DNA of 64,000 bases, from NCBI GenBank assembly GCA_003508835.1, contig PUFA01000021.1, positions 9,092,501-9,156,500 on the forward strand, read 5' to 3'. This DNA is from Eonycteris spelaea. Taxonomy: Eukaryota > Chordata > Mammalia > Chiroptera > Pteropodidae. This document shows positions 55,771 through 64,000 of this stretch, in pieces. Both the position numbers and the translations under genes were made by a program. Within the stretch, counting starts at the first letter, position 1. Every line of letters begins with the position of its first letter. Under the pieces are notes generated by a model, which was given only the letters and a program-made list of their open reading frames with translations, was not told the origin of the DNA and made no database searches.

Positions 55771-56968
55771 ATTAATTAACATTAGAGTGGATAGTTCAAT
55801 GTAGAATCTTAAAATGTTTTATAATTACAAAATATACCACATCGAGTGTGTATATAATACTATAATTTATATTTACTTATTATACGTATGGTTTAAAGAG
55901 TAATGCTATAACAGTCAAAATTCAGCTAAACAAATGGAATATTTCTGAGTCTTTGAAGCCCTCTCTGTACAGTTCCCAAAGCTGCCTCCTGGTCCCTCAC
56001 TCCTACCCTATAATAACTAATGTCACTGCTTTCAGCCTGGGTATCATAGCAAACTCCTGCTTCTCCTCTGTTTCCAAATGTCATTGGCCACCCGACCTTG
56101 TCTCAATGGTGGAAATGTGTCCCTCCCTCCAACAGACGCTATGATGGCTCTATAGTCATGTGTCACTTAAGGACTGGGAGACTTCTGAGAAATGCATCCA
56201 TGAAATGTGAAGAATCCCATTTTCCACGTTGGAAATTATACTATGTTTTTTTGTGTGAGGCTAGAATAAAAAGCGTTCCTGTGCTGAGAGTAACTGGGGG
56301 ATTTGGTTCCCCTGCATTATGAGGGAACTGGGTGAGAGTGTTATTGTTTGGGAAGCCATTGCTGAGAGCGAATGAATTATGCAAACAGGTCTGGAGCGCA
56401 GGGCTGGTGGCGGCCCACTGAGAAGCAGGCCCTGGCAGGCCCGATTTGTCAGAGGGCACGGGAGCTCACAGCTATGTCACCTGATAACAAAATTTAGTCC
56501 TCTGTATTTCTTATTATATAGTTACGGGGGAAAAAAGGAGACATCGTTAATGGTGTGACAGTTGAAAAAAAAGAGAGTTGAATTGATAGCTTTTTCCTTT
56601 TGAAGTGAAAACAAAGGACATCTCTCCAAAAGGTAAAAAACTGGATTCATTAAATGAATTCAGTGTTCATTCATCGGCTTTCTTAGAAATCGTCCGCAAT
56701 GTCTTCTCTCAAACATCAAGACAAAGCTGTGTCATACCATCTATGATGAAACCGCCACAGTGAAAATGTGGTTTGAGAGTTTGACAAGGAGTTCATCACG
56801 GGGGAGGTGATGAAGCTTTGAGACTAGGTTCACATACATGTGTTGAAAATCCAGGATTCGTAGAGAATAACTTTGTTAGTCATTTTTCTTCTCTGAAAAA
56901 AATTGTGATGACTACTCCTTTGACCGATGACCAATAAATCGGTTACCCTTTTGGTCCACTACATGACC
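55771..56968. other. Unique AT-rich spacer
   Basis: No repeat recognised. The ORFs at 55953-56322 and 56241-56459 overlap and have no family. Confidence 0.45.
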
Positions 56969-57318
56969 TGTACGGTCAGGCTTCCCCGGAGAAACAGAAC
57001 CACAGTGCACATTTAAGAGTGAGATTTATCTTAAGGAACTGGCTCTTGAGACTGCACATGGGCAAGTCAAGGCTGACAGAGCTGCGAGTTGAGTCTGAAG
57101 GCCAAGTGCTGGCAAAATTCCATATTCCTTCAGGGTGAGGATTGGATGAGGTCTACCTATTCACATTACGGAGGGCAACTGGCTTTACTTAAAGTCGGCT
57201 GATTGAAATGTTATTCTCTTCTAAAAAAACAATGTCACAGAAACCCTAGAGTAATGTTTCATGAAATACCTGAGTACCATGGCTGAGCCAAGTTAACACA
57301 GAAAATTAGTCATCACGT
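56969..57318 (-). mobile_element. MLT2 LTR (ERVL), antisense
   Basis: In plus-strand order: 'cggtcaggcttccccggaga', 'aacagaaccacagtgcacat', 'gatttatcttaaggaactgg', 'gagtctgaaggccaagtgct', 'gcaaaattccatattccttc', 'ggattggatgaggtctacct', 'ctttacttaaagtcggctga' and 'ggctgagccaagttaacaca'. This is the reverse complement of an MLT2-type LTR. Confidence 0.82.
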
Positions 57319-58132
57319 GGCCCACATGGCTTAACCCCTCAGTGAGGGACAGTTACCCAAGGTTTCATGAACTATGGCTGAAAACGTGACATCATGAGAG
57401 TTTCATGGCTGAATTCCAGACACCTGTATTTGGTAATTATCTGTCAGTTCTTTTTAACTCAGCATTGGTTAATTCAGCATTAACCAAAGATGGGTAGGAA
57501 ACTTCTGCTTTGTTTACTTTGTTTTATTTTATTATAATGAGCATGAAATCATGGTTTATGACCTAAGCTTGCAGGCACTCTTAAGACAAAACAGACATCA
57601 AGGAGAAGCTTGTCTTTCCAGATACTTTTCGAGGCTGCGTGCCTCGGTCTCTCCCAAAGACAATTCTTCTTGAACTCACATGTCTTTGCCATAGGATTTG
57701 AAAGTTGGAGGAGAATTGCTGCGGGAGCTTCACTTGGTCATTCTACGCTCTTGGCCCCCTCGAACGGGAACTCTCCCATTGGCTGTGTCAGGGAAGCCGA
57801 CCACGGGCTGGCTGCACGGTACCACAGGGACAGAACACGCCCAGCTCCCTTCGGCAAAGAACGAGGGGCACGTGAGCTTACTCATTCTTAATCCAAGTGG
57901 GCAAAGGAGCTGACCACATCTGCTGAGTACAGAGCAGAGGCCAGAGTCCAAGGCCCACGCTCTCTGCTGGCCGCTGGAAGACAAGACAGGGAACACGAGG
58001 AACTGTGAATCCTGAACAGCAGTCAGTCACTGACCAACGAGCTGAGGACAAGGGTAGTCAGCAGGAGGAATCTTTGAATTAGTGTTTCCAATGGGACAAC
58101 AAGCAGATGACATTCATCATCAGCCGAACCGT
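57319..58132. other. Unique spacer
   Basis: No repeat recognised. ORFs at 57610-57996 overlap in three frames. Confidence 0.45.
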
Positions 58133-58180
58133 TATGGGGCACTTACTACGTACTACCAGCCGTCTGCTAGGCATGTTGGT
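58133..58180 (-). mobile_element. L2/MIR fragment, antisense
   Basis: 'gggcacttactacgtactac' followed by 'cagccgtctgctaggcatg' fits the L2-style 'gcacctactatgtgccaggc' motif. Very short. Confidence 0.42.
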
Positions 58181-59611
58181 TAGGGTATGTGTCGGATTTG
58201 GTTCTTTTAAGAGTTCATTGGAGTTCGAGCAGACAGAAAAGTACGAGGGGGAAACAGCAGCAGTGGGCTTCATCCTGAGTGTGTTAGTTATACAATTAAA
58301 TTCGATCGTTCCTTTTAAGGCTAGGGAAAAAACAGTTACAGAAAGCCTCTAATTTGAAATGGAAAAACACAATGAATTCCTCCTACCGAAAATCTAGAGG
58401 AGAAAATACCCTATTATCTCATAAATGATCTGCATTAAAAATGCATTAGTAATCGATCTTTACAACATCCGGTGACAACTACATTGCTTATGAAAAAAAT
58501 TTTAAAAACCACAGTCTCCTTTCTCTGAGTATACCTCTTACATTTCTTTTGGAAGAAACTCATTAAACTCAATCACAGAAGAAAGTAAACTGCTTTACGA
58601 TGAACCGGTATGTTATAAATAAGGAAATGTTTTGCGGAATATTTTCGTTGCTATTTTAACTGAGTTGAATGCATGGCTCTCCAAAATGTCTATTGCAGAA
58701 ACTAAAGAACATCGTTCTCACCACTGACTGGACACAGCGCTTATTTCTATGCTGCCAATAGAACAAGAGAGGATTCTGAAGTCCTCTGTGAGCTAACTAT
58801 CCACAGCAAACAGTATTTTCCTCCTTACTTGGGAAGCTCAGTGAGCCCAGGTGTCCTGCCGTCCTCTTTATTCCTGGCTAGAAAGGCAGATGTTTCAGAA
58901 GGTGCATTGGCTCTTGTAAATTTATATTGATATATTGAATTTCCCTCTTTTTAAAGCCCTAAATGTTCCCATGGTTCTTAATACAGAGTATCGGGAGAGC
59001 CAAAAACTAATGATACATAAAAACTAATTAGCTATGGAATTGTTGGCTTAGTTTCAGACGAATGGGCATTCCTATATTTGGTTGCCGAGGAGGCATTATT
59101 TACAAAATAGAAGAAGCAAATACTCCACATGATAACTCAGAACTCTTTCTAGAAGCAGACAGTCCACTCTACTTCCTCGGCGCCAGAAGGATTGGGTAAG
59201 AAAAGAAGCCTCTGAAAATAGAAGGTCGAGGAGCCACCGTGTCACATGACATCCACCAAAGCGACCAGAAGATGGGGTAAAAGGGCATGAAAAGAAAGAA
59301 TCATTCGGGGTTTGGGGAAAGTGAGGAAAATTTCACCCATCTGGAAAGCTAGAGCTCAGAGTTAAGGAAGTAAGCTGTGACTGTGGAAATAATGAATATG
59401 TAAAGCCAAATTCAGGAAATAAGAGGACTTTCTCTCATTTTGAATTCCTTTCTCTCCTTCCCCCTACTTGCCCTCATTCTAATCAGCTCCAGCCTCTTCC
59501 TCTTTCCTTTCTTTTCTTCTCTCCAGTTTCTGATTCTTCTGTGTGCACGTGGCCAGTTCCTCGTTTGCCTTTGAAGTCACCCTCCCACGGTCACTGGCTG
59601 AAAGGAAAACC
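58181..59611. other. Unique spacer, weak regulatory candidate at 58440-58700
   Basis: No transposon recognised. 58440-58700 is AT-rich with 'gaaactcattaaactcaatc' (58556) and no reading frame. Pyrimidine-rich at 59450-59525. Confidence 0.4.
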
Positions 59612-59720
59612 TGGTCCACTTCTCATTGCCACCACTGACTAGACTCGTGATCTTGGGCAAATCCACTACCCTCTCTGCACCTCAGGTCCGCCTGCAGATC
59701 TCTCAGATGACAGGGACATG
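59612..59720 (+). mobile_element. MIR SINE, central fragment
   Basis: 'ccactgactagactcgtgat', 'cttgggcaaatccactaccc' and 'tctctgcacctcaggtccgc' follow the sense MIR order. Confidence 0.75.
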
Positions 59721-59889
59721 TACGACTTTCCCTCGGATGGCTGGTGTCAAGCCCACTGCTGACTTCTCAGCAGGGGTGGGAGTTTATATCCTTGAGCCCG
59801 TTCCCCGAGGCCTGACTGCCCGCTCACCCTCAGTGTATCCACCATCTGCTTCAAACCCTCGTGTCAACACTGGTACTGCCAATTCCAGA
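59721..59889. other. Unique spacer
   Basis: No repeat or gene recognised. Confidence 0.5.
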
Positions 59890-60000
59890 AGTTCCCAACC
59901 CTGACTGATGATCAGAATCACCTGAAAATTTTTCTTAAAATGTAAATTCCAGGGACCAATTAAATTAGAATCTCCCATATTACTAAATCAGAGTCTCCAG
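59890..60000. mobile_element. hAT-Charlie short element (MER3/MER20/MER58 type), decayed
   Basis: 'agttcccaaccctgactgat', 'gatcagaatcacctgaaaat' and 'taaattagaatctccca' match the usual '...agaatcacctgg...' layout. Ends are not clean. Confidence 0.5.
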
Positions 60001-61311
60001 GGTGCAAGTAGGGTGGTGTTGGTTCGTAAATGGGCCCCCAGGACCGGAGGGCAAAGAGAGACAGAAGAAGGAGGCAGACCATCCAGACTGGTAGGTGGCA
60101 GGTCTGACAAGCAAGGGACTTACACATGAGACTTAAGTGGCTGCAAAACCAGTAGATCTCCACACCACCCACCAGAATATTAAGAGTTTAGGAGGACGTC
60201 TTGATGGGGTTTAGTGATGTGGACTGTCTAGGTGGTCTCAACGACACTTTACTCTCTCAAGGCTGCGTCCATGAAGTGGCCCCACTGTGGGAACAGTGGG
60301 GGAACGTACAATCCAAGGACAGGGGAGAGGCAAGGAGCCACGAATTTCCTGGGTGCAGCTCAGGGGTCAACTGTGGTCACATCTGCTCAATGACCTCCTC
60401 TAGCAGAAGTGGCTCAGAGGCTCTGTGTGCATCTGTTACCAAAGCCCTCCACCTGATAATCCTGATGCGCCTTCAGATTTGGGCTCCATTCAAGTTCTAT
60501 TTCCCTGTGCAGAGCGTCAGCCCAGGCCAACGCCATTCTCTGTGGCCGTGCTTTTTGGTGAACAGCAATATTCTTGAAGCCCACCTTGGTCGTTTTGCAA
60601 CCCCCGGAGTTGACTGAGTCCTTCTCCTTCCTGTCGCACTGTCTCACACCTGCTCCCAGCCCTGTCTTCCTAGATGCCCCACCCTCTGCTTCGTCTCTCC
60701 CACACCCAGCTCTCCCAGAAGCCAAGGTGACATTACACATTCTTTAACCTCTTACATATTCTTTCTCCTGGAACTTAGACACCCAACTTCCTCACGTCCA
60801 GGCTACTTGTCTGACTATGTCTGCCAGTCTCATGCTTAGCTCTTACTCCAAGACTGCCTGGCTACTGTCTCCCAAGCCTTCGTTTTTTGGATCAAACAGT
60901 CCTTCTAATTAGTCATGCAAATCCCAAGCAGCAGTTTGTCTTTCTTCCCCCTATCGTGAATGTCTTTCATCCCTTATCAGAGCCCACTGCTTGGGCATCT
61001 TTTGCCCTGAAAAGCAAATCCAGCCTGTTTAGGATTTTCCTGCTAGTGCTGAGTTGACAAAATGCAAATGTTTCCTTGGCAAGAGCCGGAGGTAAAGCAT
61101 GAGCAATCTCTGAATAAAGACGGCAGGCGGCAGCCCACAGAGCTGTGGAGCATCTCGTTCATTACCCAGACCTGGCTGTGACTCAGAGCCAGTCCGTGCC
61201 ACTGCCGCTTGACATTCGTGTGTTTTGTTCCTTGATTCAATATTCCCTGGGCACTTAGAATACATCATAAACACACACACACAGTGAACTACAAGGAAGT
61301 GAGTCAAGGCA
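60001..61311. other. Unique spacer, CT-rich from 60600
   Basis: 60600-61030 is pyrimidine-rich and may hold decayed L2, but I cannot place clear motifs. Plus ORF at 60201-60617 (138 codons) and minus ORF at 60414-60740 (108 codons) overlap and have no family. Confidence 0.4.
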
Positions 61312-61350
61312 TCGTGTGTGTGTGTGCGCGCGCGTGTGTGTGTGTGCGCA
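61312..61350. repeat. (TG)n with CG core, Z-DNA prone
   Basis: Alternating tg and cg units (cgcgcgcg at 61327-61334). Short. Confidence 0.93.
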
Positions 61351-61484
61351 TGGTCTTAAGCCTGATGCCAAAAGAAATGTGCCCGGAACTATGAACTCTG
61401 TCAGTGTTTGTGACAAAGGGACTGCCTTGGGCATAGCTCAAGGGAAGGTGGGGTAAAGAGTATATCTGGATGTTTTAGGCTGCA
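61351..61484. other. Unique spacer
   Basis: No repeat or gene recognised. Confidence 0.5.
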
Positions 61485-61925
61485 GGTTCCTAGTAATCGA
61501 TTAAAAGTAGCTCAAATAATAAGGACATTTATTTCATAGAGCAAGAAGACCAAGGGAAAGGAAATTCCTAGATTGATGCAACTGTTCAATGATAGCACCT
61601 GAGGCTCTTCTCAGCTTTTTACATTTCATCACCGCAGTGACGATAGCATCCGGTGAAAAGAATCAGGGTTCCCTCCTGCAGAGTCTCTTTTTATTAGGGA
61701 ACCCACCTTTCCTTAAGAGCTCCTACATATATACATATGTACAGCATCCTTTCTTCTTCAGGCCCACTAGCTTCAAGAGAATGTAGGAACAGATGTGGGA
61801 TGTGTATACCGTGGTGGGAAGCTGGATCTCCCAGGAAATATAAAGCCACGGAGGAGAGGCAGGGGAGAATGGCTGTTAAGTCAACAGCAAACACTGGCTG
61901 TTTCAGGGGGTCAGGACTGAATGAG
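61485..61925. mobile_element. Ancient repeat, perhaps the same family as 13560-14060
   Basis: 'agtagctcaaataataagga', 'catttatttcatagagcaag' and 'cttcaggcccactagcttca' resemble the start of the same unnamed mammalian repeat. Weak. Confidence 0.35.
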
Positions 61926-62173
61926 CAGAAAGATAGAAGAATTTTTCCTGCCCGAACATTGGTCAGTCCCTCTTGGTACCACTTTGGAATTTATCATCCC
62001 GACACATCTAGATATATCTCAGGGATGAAGACCCAGATACTCAGGCACTGTCACTTTTGGTCACTATTTAATGACAACAAAAGCATTTTGTATCTTTCTA
62101 GTCATCAGGAGAAACCTCGAAGTCATACTCTAGAGTACATACACCACAGAGAACCACAAATTCTGCAAAGGCC
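61926..62173. other. Unique spacer
   Basis: No repeat recognised. The 157-codon ORF at 61737-62210 spans this spacer and two repeats. Confidence 0.45.
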
Positions 62174-62455
62174 TGTCTTCGTTCAGGCTGCTATAACAAA
62201 AATCCCATAGACTCAGTGACCGAAGCAGCAGACATTTATTTCTCACAGTTCTGGAGACTGGGAAGTCCAAGATCCAGGGGCTGTACGCACTTGCTCCCTC
62301 AACCCTGAAGCACTTCACCTTGGAACTCTATTCTGTGTCCTGATTCTTCTCTAATATCTGCGCTTCATCAACACTCGCCTCCTCCACACACCCTTGCATC
62401 TGGGACTGCCTCAAGCTAAGGTCCGACTAATTAATTCGGGGACAAATAATGCCAC
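62174..62455 (-). mobile_element. MLT1 LTR, antisense, partial
   Basis: In plus-strand order: 'tgtcttcgttcaggctgcta', 'taacaaaaatcccatagact', 'acatttatttctcacagttc' and 'tggagactgggaagtccaag'. The other end is decayed, with a 'taattcggggacaaataat' close. Confidence 0.8.
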
Positions 62456-62635
62456 CCGCCCTCTCCCTGTCACTCCTCCCACTTGTTATTTTCACTTTAC
62501 AGGGCTCCTCTAGATCTGCACGCAGGAAATGAGAACAGGGGGGGAGCTCTGCTGTCTCTGAGATCATCACGCTGCTCTGTCTGCTGCTCGGCCAAGGCCT
62601 TCTCTGGAGAAAATACGGCTCTTTTGCTTCAGGGG
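62456..62635. other. Unique spacer
   Basis: No repeat recognised. Confidence 0.5.
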
Positions 62636-62845
62636 CAGTGTAATGAGTGGATGACAGTGCCGGCTCCGGGCTCAGGGCGGCGGGGTTCGCATCCTGGTTC
62701 TACCATTTGTTACCTGTGTGAATCCGAATACGTTATTTAACAATTCTGTGCTCAAATTTTCATATAAGAAAGAAAGAAACTGAGGCAGAGACAAACAGAT
62801 TATATAGTCAATGCCTCATTGGATTGATGTGAGGATTCAGTGAGA
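62636..62845 (+). mobile_element. MIR SINE, 5' part of a copy split by MLT1
   Basis: 'ggcggggttcgcatcctggt', 'tctaccatttgttacctgtg' and 'tgatgtgaggattcagtgag' follow the MIR order. The centre carries a gaaagaaagaaa insert at 62769-62780. Confidence 0.68.
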
Positions 62846-63281
62846 ACTATGAGCTGAATTCTTGTGTCCCTCTCACCCCAAATTCGCACGTGGCAGTATC
62901 GGAAGCCCTCACCTCCAATGTGATGGTATTTGAAAGTGGAGTCTTTGCGTAATTAGGTTTCAATGAGATCATAGGAGTATGGGGCCCCAATGACGGGACC
63001 AGTGTCCTTATGAGAAGAGGAAGAGAGACCAGAGTTTGCTCTCCCCCACATTCCCCTTCTCCCTCGCCCTCTCTCAACCTTTCCCTCTCAATTTCTCTCT
63101 GCCATGTGAGGACACAGCAAGGCCATCACCTGTAAGCTGAAAAAAAAAACTCTCCTAAGAACCCAACCACACCGGCACCTTGATCTTGACTTTCAGCCTC
63201 CAGAGCTGCGAGGAGTAAATGTCTGTTGTTCACAGAGCCTAGCCTATGGCACTTAGTTATGGCAGCTCGAGCTGACCAAGC
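62846..63281 (+). mobile_element. MLT1 LTR inserted in the MIR
   Basis: 'actatgagctgaattcttgt' start, 'ctccaatgtgatggtatttg', 'ctctctgccatgtgaggaca', 'caccggcaccttgatcttg', 'gcctccagagctgcgaggag' and 'taaatgtctgttgttcacag', with a 'gagctgaccaagca' end. A candidate target duplication is gtgag/atgag (one mismatch). Confidence 0.82.
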
Positions 63282-63345
63282 AATGAGTTAAGGCATGGAA
63301 ACAGAATAGGATGAAAGGCATCGAATGTGGAGAGCACTTAGTGTC
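63282..63345 (+). mobile_element. MIR SINE, 3' part of the split copy
   Basis: 'atgagttaaggcatggaaac' and 'ggagagcacttagtgtctac' continue the MIR order. Confidence 0.5.
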
Positions 63346-64000
63346 TACTCATCGACGCCCCCTTAAATTCTGTGCCCACAGCAAGTGCCCTGTTCATCTC
63401 ACCTAACCCCAGCCCTGGCCGCGATTCCTTGAGACTTGGTAAGCACTCAGTGATGGTTTCTGTTTACACAGCTTAAAGAAAGAAATGTATTCGTTAGTAT
63501 TTTTACAACAAACATTTTAGAGTTGATTTCCTAATTGGTCTGGTAAGGAAATCCATCCCCAGCTCCCTTTCCAGGTGTTTCTGGGTCTTCGCATTGTAAG
63601 TTGTCATTTACGGGTCAGGATGTGATGAAAATAGCATAAGTTGTGCCACAGCCTGACCCAGATAGATGTGTGACCTGTGGTGATGAAACCACTCTAAATT
63701 CAGGTACAAGAGGTTTGGCCAGATAATCAATCTCCACCCGAATCCTCATCTTAAACATAAAACAAGATCACGATGGTCCTTTTTTCCTCTGAGTCCCACC
63801 TTCCTCATTAGGGCTGATTCCTTGCCCTATCTGAGCTGGAACCTACAGAAAAGATTCTCCCCTCATGTTACCTCTCAGCCACCCACAATCGATGTCCCTT
63901 CTGAATATGATGGACATTGTGACGAACATGACCAGAAATATTTCTCCCTGTGACCCCCTGGATTTCTGTAGCTTTGTTCATTTGGGGATTCAAACTGCTT
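63346..64000. other. Unique spacer to window end
   Basis: No repeat, gene or RNA recognised. Confidence 0.5.

Noticed and set aside
61737..62210. 157-codon plus-strand ORF
   Set aside because: It spans two repeats and a spacer, with no domain.

Overview
The window looks like non-coding DNA from a placental mammal. It holds eutherian repeat families (MIR, L2, L1M, MLT1/MLT2 LTRs, hAT and Tigger DNA transposons), (CA)n-type microsatellites and long AT-rich spacers. It has no bacterial-style gene packing, no long ORF and no CRISPR array. The best lineage clue is a 5'-truncated L1 3' end at 34230-34488, which I recognise from memory as the type found in bats. No Alu, B1/B2, Bov, ERE or CAN SINE is visible, and only one weak tRNA-derived SINE is seen. 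Together these point to Chiroptera, possibly a SINE-poor, L1-quiet megabat. This is inference, not proof.

I find no protein-coding gene I can support. All long ORFs lie in repeats or read through low-complexity DNA. The nearest to a coding signal is a short exon-like block on the minus strand at 52062-52277. The window reads as an intergenic or deep intronic gene desert.

Layout. 0-10 kb: L1M 3' ends (1.1-1.9 kb), a GC-rich stretch, a tRNA-like SINE (3.4 kb), a long L2 3' end (4.4-5.3 kb), a Z-DNA-prone microsatellite (7.2 kb), a Blackjack-like hAT (8.5 kb) and a 63-bp tandem duplication (9.1 kb). 10-20 kb: MER5A (11.0 kb), an unassigned repeat (13.6 kb), MIRs, two repeat-poor blocks that may be conserved regulatory DNA (11.8-12.4 and 17.1-17.8 kb), and an L1 5' piece joined to L1 ORF2 sequence (18.9-19.7 kb). 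20-30 kb: two MLT1 LTRs, an MLT1-like LTR, an L1M 3' end, a 160-bp polypurine tract, a solo-LTR-like unit (25.7-26.1 kb) and microsatellites. 30-44 kb: an antisense L2 reverse-transcriptase fossil (32.2-33.1 kb), the bat-type L1 end, a layered L2/MIR/hAT nest (39.8-40.7 kb) and a second hAT copy with an intact 8-bp target duplication (43.0 kb). 44-64 kb: a hAT transposase fossil (46.7-47.3 kb), an MLT1 inserted in a MIR (49.2-49.8 kb), a Tigger with a second Tigger-type element inside it (50.8-51.2 kb), a repeat-poor block (52.0-53.4 kb), a MIR split by a DNA transposon (53.9-54.3 kb), MLT2 (57.0 kb), and two more MLT1s at 62.2 and 62.9 kb, the latter inside a MIR.

Nothing here works as a pathway or operon. 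The main biology is the layered history of transposon insertion, plus several repeat-poor, homeodomain-motif-rich blocks that would be candidates for developmental enhancers if conserved. Repeat family names come from memory of the consensus sequences and no search was run.
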